Shown here in pieces: positions 26,456 to 35,516 of a stretch of DNA of 64,000 nucleotides. A program made the position numbers and the translations under genes. The notes under the pieces are model-generated. The model had not been told where the DNA came from and did not search any database. It saw nothing but the letters and a program-made list of their open reading frames with translations. The DNA is from Candidatus Saccharimonadota bacterium (GTDB taxonomy: Bacteria > Patescibacteriota > Saccharimonadia > Saccharimonadales > Saccharimonadaceae): positions 1 to 64,000 of the forward strand of contig JAFRGM010000003.1 of the NCBI GenBank assembly GCA_017433855.1, given 5' to 3'. Each line of letters starts with the position of its first letter. Position 1 is the stretch's first letter.

Positions 26456-28384
26456 TTAATGCAATTTTGCCGCTTCGGGCATTTTCGTTTCCTTCAAAAT
26501 TGGCTCCAAATCCTTTTCTTCAAGTGTTTCATGTGCCAATAGTTCTTCTGCCAATTTATCCAAAACTTTTTTATTGGCCTTCAGCACTGCCTCAGCCCTT
26601 TGTGCTGCCTCATCAGAAAGCTTTTTCACTTCCGCATCAATTAACTCCGCCGTTTTCTCAGAATATGGTTTGCCGGTGGTGATGGTGTAGTAGCCAGTTT
26701 CTTCGCCTGGAAATACAATATTTCGCAAACTTGCGCCCATCCCCTCTTCCACAATCATAGATTTCGCAAGCTCAGCCACATTCCTAAGGTCAGAAGACGC
26801 TCCAGTCGTCACAGCATCCGTTCCGAAAATAATTTTCTCCGCCGTACGACCGCCCATAGCACGCGCCAGAATGTCTTTAAGTTCAAAGATATTCTTGTAG
26901 CTTCTATCTTCTGGCGGCAAAAACCAAGTTACGCCTCCAGTCTGTCCACGCGGAATAATCGTCACCTTGTGTACTGGGTCAGAATCAGGCAATACATGCC
27001 CCACAATTGCATGTCCAGCTTCATGATACGCAGTGATTTTACGTTCTTTGTCGTTCATAACTTTTGACTTTCGCTCAGGTCCAATCGCCACTCGCTCAAA
27101 CGCCTCGGTAAGGTCATCGTTGGATATTGCTTTTCGCCCTTCACGCGCCGCCCGAATGGCTGCCTCGTTGGCAATATTTGCCAAATCTGCACCTGAAGAA
27201 CCTGCCGTCTTCTTAGCTAACGATTCCAAGTCCACGTCACTCTCTACTGGTTTGCCCTTAAAGTGCACCTTTAGTATTTCCAACCGATCTTTTCTCTCCG
27301 GTAAAGTCACATTTACATGCCTATCAAATCGCCCAGGCCTCAGCAGAGCTTTATCCAACATATCCACACGGTTCGTTGCCGCCATCACAATCACACCAGA
27401 ATCATTGTCAAATCCATCCATTTCTACCAGAATCTGATTCAAAGTCTGTTCATCTTCGCGCCCTGCACCACCCCTCGCATCTCGTTTATGAGCCACCGCA
27501 TCAATCTCGTCAATAAATATAATCGACGGGGCATTTTTCTTAGCTTTCGAGAAGAGGTCACGCACTCTAGAAGCACCTACGCCCACAAACATTTCAGCAA
27601 ATTCAGAACCAGAAATCGAGAAAAACGGCACATCAGCCTCACCGGCCACAGCCCGCGCCATTAAAGTCTTGCCGGTGCCCGGGTCGCCTGCAAGTAGTAC
27701 ACCACGTGGTATTTTTGCCCCCAGCTTCTCATATTTTTTCGGATTCTTTAGAAAATCTACAATCTCTGTCAAATCCTGTTTAGCCGCTTCATTGCCGGCC
27801 ACATCATTAAAGGTTACTTTTTTCTTGTCTGGACCATAAAGCTGTGCGCGCGCCTTACCAAACGACATTGAAGAATTATTTGCCGCCGTTGCCTGACGCA
27901 TCATCCAAGAAAAGAAAATCACAATTGCAATAATTGGCAATACCGTCAATGCTACATCCAACACAATCGCCCATACGTTCACATCGTCTTCATATTCAAT
28001 CACAGGATAAGTCTCCACGCATTTTGTCAGCGCCGTACCTTCTAACCCATCGCAATGATTAATTAGACCCTGATCATACAACGTCCCTGACGGATCCTTG
28101 CGGGAAGTTTCCGTTGGCGTATCTTTACCTTTCAACGTAATATCTAGAGTATTACCCTTCAAAGTAATTTTTTTGATATCACCATTTGGATCGTTTGCCC
28201 GTGCAATCACCTCAGAAATTGGCACTTCAGTTTTCTTGGCCGCATCAGTGTTTAGATTCATTATAAGAAACGCGCCAAGACAAATCGCCAACACAAGAAA
28301 CAATCCACTTCTGAACATATTGGAACGATTCATATTTACATTTCCCGGCACTCCCGGCACTTGGTTCGGTTTCTTTTCCGCCAC
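26456..28384 (-). CDS. ftsH: ATP-dependent zinc metalloprotease FtsH
   Basis: 642 residues, GTG start preceded by AAGGAG. Transmembrane helices at about 27-43 and 137-160 flank an extracytoplasmic domain. The AAA+ domain has Walker A GDPGTGKT (233-240), Walker B FIDEIDAV, and the second region of homology [20 protein letters not shown]. The peptidase motif HEAGH is near residue 455. It degrades membrane and regulatory proteins. A -10-like TGATAGAAT lies at 28408-28413. Confidence 0.97.
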   Translation of the reverse strand: MAEKKPNQVPGVPGNVNMNRSNMFRSGLFLVLAICLGAFLIMNLNTDAAKKTEVPISEVIARANDPNGDIKKITLKGNTLDITLKGKDTPTETSRKDPSGTLYDQGLINHCDGLEGTALTKCVETYPVIEYEDDVNVWAIVLDVALTVLPIIAIVIFFSWMMRQATAANNSSMSFGKARAQLYGPDKKKVTFNDVAGNEAAKQDLTEIVDFLKNPKKYEKLGAKIPRGVLLAGDPGTGKTLMARAVAGEADVPFFSISGSEFAEMFVGVGASRVRDLFSKAKKNAPSIIFIDEIDAVAHKRDARGGAGREDEQTLNQILVEMDGFDNDSGVIVMAATNRVDMLDKALLRPGRFDRHVNVTLPERKDRLEILKVHFKGKPVESDVDLESLAKKTAGSSGADLANIANEAAIRAAREGRKAISNDDLTEAFERVAIGPERKSKVMNDKERKITAYHEAGHAIVGHVLPDSDPVHKVTIIPRGQTGGVTWFLPPEDRSYKNIFELKDILARAMGGRTAEKIIFGTDAVTTGASSDLRNVAELAKSMIVEEGMGASLRNIVFPGEETGYYTITTGKPYSEKTAELIDAEVKKLSDEAAQRAEAVLKANKKVLDKLAEELLAHETLEEKDLEPILKETKMPEAAKLH

Positions 28385-28434
28385 TTTTTTATCTCCTTAA
28401 TAAAACCATTCTATCATATTTTCAAAAACTGTGC

Positions 28435-28440
28435 TATAAT
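28435..28440 (+). promoter_or_regulatory. Extended -10 of the tRNA-Pro cluster
   Basis: TGCTATAAT 10 nt before the first tRNA-Pro. Confidence 0.6.
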
Positions 28441-28450
28441 ATAACTATGG

Positions 28451-28526
28451 CTGGGTGTAGCACAGTTGGTAGCGCGCGACTTTTGGGAAGTCGAGGTCGC
28501 AGGTTCAAGTCCTGTCACCCAGACCA
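28451..28526 (+). tRNA. tRNA-Pro (anticodon TGG)
   Basis: 76 nt with encoded CCA. Acceptor CTGGGTG/CACCCAG; anticodon stem CGACT/AGTCG with loop TTTGGGA; T-arm GCAGG TTCAAGT CCTGT. First of three proline tRNAs in tandem. Confidence 0.94.
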
Positions 28527-28538
28527 TTTTTTTCGTTA

Positions 28539-28614
28539 CTGGGTGTGGCGCAGTTGGTAGCGCGCAGCGTTCGGGACGCTGAGGTCGTCAGTTCAAGTCT
28601 GATCACCCAGACCA
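28539..28614 (+). tRNA. tRNA-Pro (anticodon CGG)
   Basis: 76 nt with encoded CCA. Acceptor CTGGGTG/CACCCAG; anticodon stem CAGCG/CGCTG with loop TTCGGGA. Closely similar to the first copy in the acceptor and D-arm. Confidence 0.94.
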
Positions 28615-28622
28615 CATCATTC

Positions 28623-28697
28623 CTGGGATTAGCGCAGTGGTAGCGCGCACGCCTGGGGGGCGTGAGGTCGCCAGTTCAAATCTGGTATCCCAGACCA
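28623..28697 (+). tRNA. tRNA-Pro (anticodon GGG)
   Basis: 75 nt with encoded CCA. Acceptor CTGGGAT/ATCCCAG; anticodon stem CACGC/GCGTG with loop CTGGGGG (anticodon GGG). Completes the decoding of all four proline codons. Confidence 0.93.
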
Positions 28698-28708
28698 TTG
28701 ATTATTAC

Positions 28709-28728
28709 CCACTCACAGAGTGGTTTTT
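28709..28728 (+). terminator. Terminator of the tRNA-Pro cluster
   Basis: CCACTC-ACA-GAGTGG followed by TTTTT; it overlaps the stop codon of the convergent 28727-29050 gene. Confidence 0.82.
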
Positions 28729-29050
28729 ATATTCCCAATTTTTCGTCGCTCAAAGCATCCGCCGCAAACGGATTTTGGTAAGCATCCACCGCCTTAATTT
28801 CACCGTCCAATTTCTCTAAATATTCGTCCAGGTTTTCCTTCGTCAACATACTATTCTCATCAAAATCATACTCATCTTCATCTATTTCACTGTCGATTTC
28901 TTCTTCGTCCGGCAAAAAACCCGGCCGTGACCTATCCAAATAAATATCACCAGAATTATGATACACCGCCAACGACACTCCCGTTGTGGCAACTGCAATC
29001 ATAATCGCCATCACACCCAAAATCACCAATCTTGCGCCCGCCGTTTTCAT
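28727..29050 (-). CDS. Small membrane-anchored acidic protein
   Basis: 107 residues: a signal or anchor helix at about 7-30, then a very acidic tail (EEEIDSEIDEDEYDFDEN) and a short helical end. No family recognised. Its start abuts the stop of the upstream exported protein, so the two are probably co-translated and may act together at the membrane. Confidence 0.72.
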   Translation of the reverse strand: MKTAGARLVILGVMAIMIAVATTGVSLAVYHNSGDIYLDRSRPGFLPDEEEIDSEIDEDEYDFDENSMLTKENLDEYLEKLDGEIKAVDAYQNPFAADALSDEKLGI

Positions 29051-29553
29051 TATAACTTCCCCCTTAAATCTTTCACCAGCATCACTTGTTCCGTCATTAA
29101 ACTCCGCATTTTCTTAACGTCATTCTCTACTATCTCACGCTTTTCTCGTACCCGCACTAGCTCATCATAAAACTTGCTGGGTTCATTTTTGCAATCCATC
29201 GCTACCAACCCCTCCAAACTCTTTTGATAAGTAATATAATCACTCACAAAATCCCCCCTTTTTAAAGCAAAATTACTCTGATTGTCAATTAGCCCAGTGT
29301 TCGATACATTATGCCCCACCAACCAAATATTTAATGGTGTTATAAAATCCGACAAAATTATCTCGTAATACCGCCCCAAATACACTCGCGTCCGCGAATC
29401 ACTATGCTGCAGAGTCACTAATCTTGCCTTAATCGTCTCACAATTCTCAGCCACACTAGCTTGTTTCTCTTCGGAAATCGCCGATGCTCCAACGCAAGGT
29501 ACCAAAAGCCCAATCATTCCACGGTCAATTACCGCAGCTAAAATCTTCTTCAT
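29050..29553 (-). CDS. Exported protein of unknown function
   Basis: 167 residues with a signal segment in the first ~26 (AVIDRGMIGLLVPCVGASA) and two later Cys (CETIK, CKNEP) that could form a disulfide. Predicted mostly helical, with a charged C-terminus. A -10 at 29560-29565 lies 6 nt from ATG, so it is predicted leaderless. Function unknown. Confidence 0.75.
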   Translation of the reverse strand: MKKILAAVIDRGMIGLLVPCVGASAISEEKQASVAENCETIKARLVTLQHSDSRTRVYLGRYYEIILSDFITPLNIWLVGHNVSNTGLIDNQSNFALKRGDFVSDYITYQKSLEGLVAMDCKNEPSKFYDELVRVREKREIVENDVKKMRSLMTEQVMLVKDLRGKL

Positions 29554-29559
29554 GTCACC

Positions 29560-29565
29560 ATTATA
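29560..29565 (-). promoter_or_regulatory. Extended -10 of the exported-protein pair
   Basis: TGATATAAT on the minus strand, 6 nt before ATG. Confidence 0.62.
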
Positions 29566-29585
29566 TCACAGTTATTTACACATCA

Positions 29586-29611
29586 AAAACCCGCCTCGTG
29601 GCGGGTTTCTT
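29586..29611 (-). terminator. Terminator after the Pro/Gln-rich membrane protein
   Basis: AACCCGCC / GGCGGGTT with a 4-nt loop and T-run on the minus strand. Confidence 0.88.
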
Positions 29612-30427
29612 CTATTCTACGATTACCTCTTCTTCGGTATCTTCGACTACCTCTTCATAAATCCCTAATGGATCAATCAATTCGTAATCGCTAATAATCT
29701 TGGCGCTATCTTCATCCGTAAAACCCGGCAAGCTAAAGCTCCATTCGCCATTTTCATCCTGCTCGAATATCACATTATTGGCCGTTGCTACGCCTTCAGA
29801 GACATTAGTTGGCATATATTTTACCCAATAAGCCACCATATCTTCGTCGCCAACGTACTTTGCAAAAACATTCGCATAAGCCACATCAAAGCCAAGCGAA
29901 TTCACTGCCGCCGATTCTCGTAGCATCGCTAAGGCTTCTTCGCCGGTCAATTCTTCCGTTTCGGCTAGCGTCGCCGATAACTCACTATTCGTTTTTCTTA
30001 AATCTGCAATCTTCTTATCGTAGGCAGCAATATCGTTATTGCGCTGTATCATCATAAACGCACCAAATGCAATCCCAGCCACCGCAAGCACCGCACAACA
30101 CACCATTGCTACTATCATTGTAGTATTTTTCTTCTTAGGAGCTTGCGTCTCTACCGCTACGTCTGCTGGAGCAAACTGCTCAACTGGCAATGGCTCGCTT
30201 AAAATCTCGTCCATCTGCTCAGACATCGTTGCAACTTCTACGGGTTCCGACATCATCGGGTCGGCTGGCGCCACTGGCTGTGTAGCTGGTTGTGCCGGCT
30301 GTACCGGCTGAACTGGTTGAACTGGTTGTGTAGTCTGAAATGGTTGCGTTGGCTGTGCCGGACGCATTGGCGGAACCGGCTGCGCAGGCCGCTGAGGTAT
30401 TTGCGGCATAGCTTGATTTGGTTGCAT
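29612..30427 (-). CDS. Membrane protein with Pro/Gln-rich cytoplasmic tail
   Basis: 271 residues. The N-terminal ~60 residues are low-complexity with repeated QPVQP-like units, followed by an acidic stretch, KKK, one transmembrane helix (about 103-127), a short coiled coil, and an outside domain with an acidic end. AAGGAG lies upstream and the -10 is at 30455-30460. The architecture is common among Saccharibacteria envelope proteins, but I cannot assign a function. Confidence 0.78.
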   Translation of the reverse strand: MQPNQAMPQIPQRPAQPVPPMRPAQPTQPFQTTQPVQPVQPVQPAQPATQPVAPADPMMSEPVEVATMSEQMDEILSEPLPVEQFAPADVAVETQAPKKKNTTMIVAMVCCAVLAVAGIAFGAFMMIQRNNDIAAYDKKIADLRKTNSELSATLAETEELTGEEALAMLRESAAVNSLGFDVAYANVFAKYVGDEDMVAYWVKYMPTNVSEGVATANNVIFEQDENGEWSFSLPGFTDEDSAKIISDYELIDPLGIYEEVVEDTEEEVIVE

Positions 30428-30515
30428 AAAATATCTATTCTCCTTATGCTTATCATTATATCACATTTTTTGCCATCAAAAAATAATTTCTAACATTTTT
30501 TAATACTTTTAGCAC

Positions 30516-32420
30516 CTAATCACGCTTCAGCATAACTGTAAAAGCCTCACTAGGAATATCTATTTTTCCAAACCGTTTCATTCGCGCTTTTCCACGTTTC
30601 TGCTTTTCCAGCAATTTAGCTTTTCTATCCCTATCACCAGTATGAATTTTTACCGTCACATCCTTACGGTATGCTCCAATCGTCTCACGCGCAATTATCC
30701 TCGCCCCAATCGCCGCCTGCAAAGCCACCTCGTAATTCTGTCTCGGTATTACTTCTTTCAGTTTTTTTGTCGTTTCTCTACCTATCGCATCCGCCTCTGT
30801 TCTATGACACATTATTGACAGCGCGTCAATTTTATGTCCACCCACCAAGAAATCTACCCTCACCAAATCTTCTGCCCGGTAACCATTTATCTCATAATTA
30901 AATGACGCATACCCGCTCGTTGCCGATTTCAACTGATCATAAAAATCTGTCAACAAATTAGCCATTGGTGCCTCAAAATCAATCACTGCCCTTTCCTCAA
31001 TGTACGACAAATTCGTCTGATGACCACGCTTACTATTGATTAGGTTTAGCACATTGCCAATCATCTGCTTCGGCAAAATTATTTCCCCTTTCACCCATGG
31101 CTCCCGAATCTCCATAATCTCAGACATATCCGGCAAATCGGCCGCGGATTTTATCTCTATCACCTCACCGTTATTCATCACCACTTCGTAATTAGTGCTT
31201 GGATTCGTCACAATCAAATCCAGCTTAAACTCCCGCTCTAACCGCTCCCGAATAATATCCATGTGTAACAACCCCAAAAACCCAATCCGGAGCCCAAAGC
31301 CCAAAACTGGCGAATTCTCAGGTTCATACCGCAAAGCCGAATCCGACAGACTCAATTTTTCAATCGCCTCTTTTAGCTCCTTATATTGGTCGTTAGACAC
31401 TGGGAAAAACCCTGCGTACACAAACGGCAACACTTCCTTGTACCCAGGCAAAGCTTCATTCGCTGGATTCTTCGTCAAAGTTACCGTATCCCCCACTCGC
31501 GCCTCACGCGTAGTCTTTAGGTTCGTTACAATATATCCAATCTGTCCTTCCGACAACTTTTCCCGCGGCGTCATCTTTGGCGTTAAAATACCCACCTCTA
31601 AGGCTTCACCCTTAGTTCCCGCCGCCATCATACCAATCTCCGCTTTTGCCGGTATCTCCCCCTCAAACACTCGCACATACAAAACCACCCCGCGATAATC
31701 ATCAAAGTACGAATCAAAAATCAATGCGCGAGTGCTACCAGGCAAATCCGGTAGATTCCGTTCATTTCGAGCGAGCCCGAGTGAGTCTCTAGAAGCGCCC
31801 CGAGACGAGTCACGGTACTGAAATACCGGCGCAGTCTCGGCGGCGTTTCTAGAGGCTTGCCCGGCGCGAAGCGAGCTATGAACGGAGTCTACCGGATCTA
31901 ACTCTATCACCGCATCCAATATTTTATCTACATTATATCCAGTTTTCCCACTCACCTCAATAATTTCATCCCTGCCACAACCAAGCAAATTCATTATCTG
32001 CGCCGCCACCCCCTCCACATCTGCCGCAGGCAAATCAATCTTATTAATTACCGGAATAATCTTTAGATCTTGTTCAATCGCAAGATATACATTGGCTAGA
32101 GTTTGCGCTTGTATACCCTGCGTCGCATCTACTACTAGCACTGCCATTTCCACCGCCTGTAATGACCGACTGACTTCGTACGAAAAATCTACATGCCCCG
32201 GCGTATCAATCAAATTTAAAGTAAAACCTTTCCATTGCATAGTTACCGGCGTCAGTTTTATCGTGATGCCTTTTTCGCGCTCCAGCTCCATCGAGTCTAA
32301 TAGCTGCGCCTTCATCTCCCGCTTTTCTACCGTACCAGTCAGTTCCATCATGCGGTCCGCAATCGTAGACTTTCCGTGGTCAATATGTGCAATTATGCAA
32401 AAATTCCGGTTCTTATCCAT
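30516..32420 (-). CDS. lepA: Elongation factor 4 (LepA) with an in-frame palindromic insertion
   Basis: 634 residues, longer than the usual ~600. The GTPase domain shows AHIDHGKST, DTPGH and NKIDLP, and the C-terminal domain ends IPSEAFTVMLKRD. LepA back-translocates stalled ribosomes. At about residues 175-225, in the linker before ALIFDSYFDDYRG, there is a ~50-codon Arg/Ser/Ala-rich stretch encoded by a 152-bp near-perfect inverted repeat. It follows pnp by 5 bp on the same strand, so the two are probably co-transcribed. Confidence 0.95.
   Translation of the reverse strand: MDKNRNFCIIAHIDHGKSTIADRMMELTGTVEKREMKAQLLDSMELEREKGITIKLTPVTMQWKGFTLNLIDTPGHVDFSYEVSRSLQAVEMAVLVVDATQGIQAQTLANVYLAIEQDLKIIPVINKIDLPAADVEGVAAQIMNLLGCGRDEIIEVSGKTGYNVDKILDAVIELDPVDSVHSSLRAGQASRNAAETAPVFQYRDSSRGASRDSLGLARNERNLPDLPGSTRALIFDSYFDDYRGVVLYVRVFEGEIPAKAEIGMMAAGTKGEALEVGILTPKMTPREKLSEGQIGYIVTNLKTTREARVGDTVTLTKNPANEALPGYKEVLPFVYAGFFPVSNDQYKELKEAIEKLSLSDSALRYEPENSPVLGFGLRIGFLGLLHMDIIRERLEREFKLDLIVTNPSTNYEVVMNNGEVIEIKSAADLPDMSEIMEIREPWVKGEIILPKQMIGNVLNLINSKRGHQTNLSYIEERAVIDFEAPMANLLTDFYDQLKSATSGYASFNYEINGYRAEDLVRVDFLVGGHKIDALSIMCHRTEADAIGRETTKKLKEVIPRQNYEVALQAAIGARIIARETIGAYRKDVTVKIHTGDRDRKAKLLEKQKRGKARMKRFGKIDIPSEAFTVMLKRD
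31746..31897. repeat. Palindromic element inserted in lepA
   Basis: The arms start ATCCGGTAGATTCCGTTCAT and close with the near-perfect complement ending CTACCGGAT. Inner matches include CTCTAGAAGCGCC against its partner and GGTA/TACC around the centre near 31821. The element keeps the lepA frame open. Confidence 0.85.
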
Positions 32421-32425
32421 TTTCT

Positions 32426-34597
32426 CTATTTATCCACGCCAATCATCGAAAGCGACAATCTGCCTTTATCAATTGCCACCAAGCGCACGCGCACCTTATC
32501 GCCCACGTGCAAGACCTCTTCTACACTCTTAAGCCTCTTACCTTCTACGATCTGCGAAATATGAAGCATTCCGTCCACCCCTGGCAAAATATTCACGAAA
32601 GCACCAAAATCTTTAATCGTTACCACGGTACCATTATAAATCTTCCCCACTTCCGGTTCTTCTACTAGCCCCTTAATCCAATCTACCGCTGCTTGAATCT
32701 TCGCCGCGTCCGTACCTGCTACCGTCACCAATCCGGTTTCTTCAATATTAATCTCGGCACCAGTCTCGGCTGTGATTTTATTGATAGTTTCTCCACCTTT
32801 ACCAATAATTGTGCCAATCTTCTCCTTAGCCACCTGGATTTTTTCAATTCTTGGCGCATTGTCAGAAATCTTCGCACGTGGTTCACTAATTACAGAAGTA
32901 ATGTGATCCAAAATAAACATTCTACCGTCATGGCTTTGCTTAATTGCCTTCTCCAAAATCTCCACCGGCAACCCATGCACTTTCATATCCATCTGCAAGG
33001 CCGTTACGCCTTCAGTTGTACCAGTTACCTTAAAGTCCATGTCACCAGCAAAATCTTCTGCATCCATCAAATCCGTCAATACGTATGCTTTATCAATATC
33101 TTCAGCTTCCACTGGCTGGCCTTTTGGCACGTCAACCATCAACCCCATCGCCACACCAGATACCGGGCGCTTCAAAGGCACGCCAGCATCCATAAGCGCC
33201 ATACAAGACGAACAAGTCGCCGCCATCGATGTCGAACCATTTTGTGACATAATCTCCGTCACACTTCTAATCGCATATGGGAAATCTTCTTCCGATGGCA
33301 ACACTGGAATCAAGGCTCGCTCCGCCAAATACCCATGCCCCACCTCACGACGCCCAGGCGACCCAATCCTACCACACTCACCCACTGTATAAGAAGGTGC
33401 GTTGTAATGGTGCATATAGCGACGCTTGCCATCCGTCACTTCCATTGTGTCCACTTCTTGTGCATACGACAACGGAGCCAACGTTACAATATTCATCGCC
33501 TGAGTTAGCCCACGAGTAAATAGTGACGACCCGTGCACGCGTGGCAATATACCAACTTGGCTAGATAGAGGTCTCACCTCAGTCAATTTTCGCCCATCCG
33601 GTCGTACGCCATCCTCAATAATCCCCCGCCTCACCTCAGCATGTGTGGCTAGCTCAAATGCTTGGTCATATTCAGCCTTCAAATTCTCATCATACCAAGT
33701 CTGTTTTTCTTCATCTGTTTCACCCTCACCGTGTTTCAAGGCCATTTCGGCATTCATCTGTTCCTGAAGCTCGCTTAGTTTCTCTGCACGCTCCAGCACA
33801 TTACCACGCACTGCAAACCTCTCACCACCCCACTCTTTCACCTCGGCCAAAATCTCATCCTTCGGCAAAACCAATTCATACGGCAATTCTTCCGCCGCCA
33901 CCTTTTCGCGTAGCTCACGCTGCAAATCTAACGCCGGCTGCACTTTTTCCACAGCCCAATGCATCGCCTCAATAATCGTGTCCTCTGGTACCTCGTTCGC
34001 ACCAGCTTCCACCATCATCACCTTACCATCTTTGCAGGCCACCACGAGGTCCAGTGGCGACATTTCACGCTCTGTTGCATTTAGGAATCCCTTAAACTCG
34101 CCCCCAATGCGCCCAATTCTGATTCCGGCCACCGGCCCATCAAATGGCACACCGGCATTCATCAGCGCCGAGCTTGCCGCAATCATCGCCACGCAGTCTG
34201 GGCGGAAATTCGGATCCATCGAAAGCACCGTACATACCACTTGCACCTCTTGACGATACCCCTTCGGGAACAATGGGCGAATTGGCCTATCAATTAGCCG
34301 CCCCACTAGCACCGCCTCATCCGCCGGTTTACCCTCACGCTTAATAAACCGCGACGACGAAATCTTCCCAGCCGCATAGTATTATTCTTCATCATCAATC
34401 GACAATGGGAAAAAGTCTTGCACCACTGGTTTCTTGCTCACCACTACCGAGCCTAGCACCACCGTATCTCCGTAAGTCACCAGTACAGATGAAGTGGTTC
34501 TAAAACCTACCCTATTCACCTCTAACGTCAACTTACGCCCGAGCCATTCAGTCGAGACCTGCAAAGTCTGCTTACCGCTTGGGTTAATTATATCCAT
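32426..34597 (-). pseudogene. pnp: Polynucleotide phosphorylase with an in-frame TAA at codon 72
   Basis: 3'-5' exoribonuclease / RNA phosphorylase. Both RNase PH domains, KH (GTIIGKGGETINKI) and S1 (GTVVTIKDFGAFVNILPGVDG) are intact. The reading frame is broken only by one TAA at 34382-34384, between PLSIDDEE and YYAAGKISSSRF, a place where relatives have Arg or Lys (YEERxYAAGK). No frameshift is needed. Translation could restart at GTG 34312, but that would lose the first strands of domain 1. It may be a true mutation, readthrough or a base error. AGGAAAGG precedes the ATG at 34597. Confidence 0.9.
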
Positions 34598-34784
34598 ATT
34601 TTTCCTTTCCTCGGGAAAACTTCAGGTATAAACCGGCTTATTAAGTAAGCTTATATCTGCCGTCTTCCCATTATTAATATTTTTATCCATTATATCACAT
34701 CACCACCCCAAAATCCACCTTTTCTCTCCCAATCCTTGACTTTTTAACATAAGTGTGATCTAATTAACAATAGGGGGTGATACG

Positions 34785-35123
34785 TTGATAAACGTAGTAC
34801 ACATAGACGTCCATTGTAACGATAATCGCGGAATTACCGCAGTGGACGTTAAATTAAAGTCGGTCGGTGACGACCAGGAGCAGAAGCTCAGTGGTCACGA
34901 ACTGGTCGCCACAGTGTCTGTAGGATTTTTTAAAACCACAATCCTGACAGACATACCCGGCTCCACCCTTGAGGTGAAGCCGAACGAAACTCGCAAGGAC
35001 ATCGTTACACTGGTGATTTCCTTCAGCAAGGAAAATACCCTCACCATTAACGATATTGCGAATTTCATCACAGCCTTTCAGGAGGCCGTCAACGAGGTGA
35101 ACTTGTTTGCCTCCTGCATCTAG
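34785..35123 (+). CDS. Hypothetical protein inserted between rpsO and pnp
   Basis: 112 residues, TTG start with AGGGGGTGA upstream. A promoter-like TTGACT-17-TCTAAT lies at about 34736-34764. Unrecognised; alternating strand-helix pattern, soluble, one His-Val-His segment near the start and a Cys near the end. Unlike plus-strand neighbours such as truB, it is not C-rich but balanced in G and C, which suggests recent arrival. It splits the usual rpsO-pnp pair. Confidence 0.65.
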   Translation: MINVVHIDVHCNDNRGITAVDVKLKSVGDDQEQKLSGHELVATVSVGFFKTTILTDIPGSTLEVKPNETRKDIVTLVISFSKENTLTINDIANFITAFQEAVNEVNLFASCI

Positions 35124-35131
35124 CACCTTGC

Positions 35132-35159
35132 AAAAACCCGCCTCTAAGGGCGGGTTTTT
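35132..35159. terminator. Bidirectional terminator between 34785 gene and rpsO
   Basis: AAAAACCCGCC / GGCGGGTTTTT with a 6-nt loop; it serves convergent transcripts. Confidence 0.9.
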
Positions 35160-35160
35160 C

Positions 35161-35427
35161 CTATTTCCTAAGTCCAAGTTTCTGAACAGTCTTCTTATAC
35201 AGCTCAAAATTGGTTTTTTCCAGATACTTCAGCAATTTTTTACGCTTGCCTACCATCTGCATTAAACCTCTTTTAGCCATAAAGTCATGTTTATTATTCT
35301 TTACGTGCTCAGTCACCTCTTTGATGCGAGCCGTCAGAATAGCCACTTGTACTTCAGGAGAACCAACGTCGTTCTTATTACGAGCAACACTGGCAATAGC
35401 TTGTGTCTTATTCTCTTTTGTTATCAT
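35161..35427 (-). CDS. rpsO: 30S ribosomal protein S15
   Basis: 88 residues with the S15 pattern GSPEVQVAILTARIKEVTEHVKNN and RRGLMQMVGKRKKLLKYL (variant: AKRGLMQMVGKRKKLL). Binds the 16S central domain. The -10 at 35437-35442 is followed by 9 nt containing GAGG and then ATG, so this is a very short-leader transcript. Confidence 0.97.
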   Translation of the reverse strand: MITKENKTQAIASVARNKNDVGSPEVQVAILTARIKEVTEHVKNNKHDFMAKRGLMQMVGKRKKLLKYLEKTNFELYKKTVQKLGLRK

Positions 35428-35436
35428 AACCTCTTC

Positions 35437-35462
35437 ATTATATCACAGTTTTGTGGTATAAT
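35437..35462. promoter_or_regulatory. Back-to-back promoters of rpsO and the 35517 gene
   Basis: ATTATA at 35437-35442 (minus-strand TGATATAAT, rpsO) faces TATAAT at 35457-35462 (plus, TGGTATAAT). They are separated by 14 nt. Confidence 0.6.
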
Positions 35463-35516
35463 CAAGTCGTGGGCGCCTAAAAAGCGCCTCGTATTATTTT
35501 ACAAGGAGGTTACTCT

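Noticed and set aside
34382-34384. TAA recoded to an amino acid
   Set aside because: TAA ends many genes in this window with sensible C-termini (ruvB, rpmA, rpsO context), so reassignment is not plausible.
34620-34692. 22-codon frame in the pnp leader as a regulatory upstream ORF
   Set aside because: Its ATG lies inside the -10 box, upstream of the expected transcription start.
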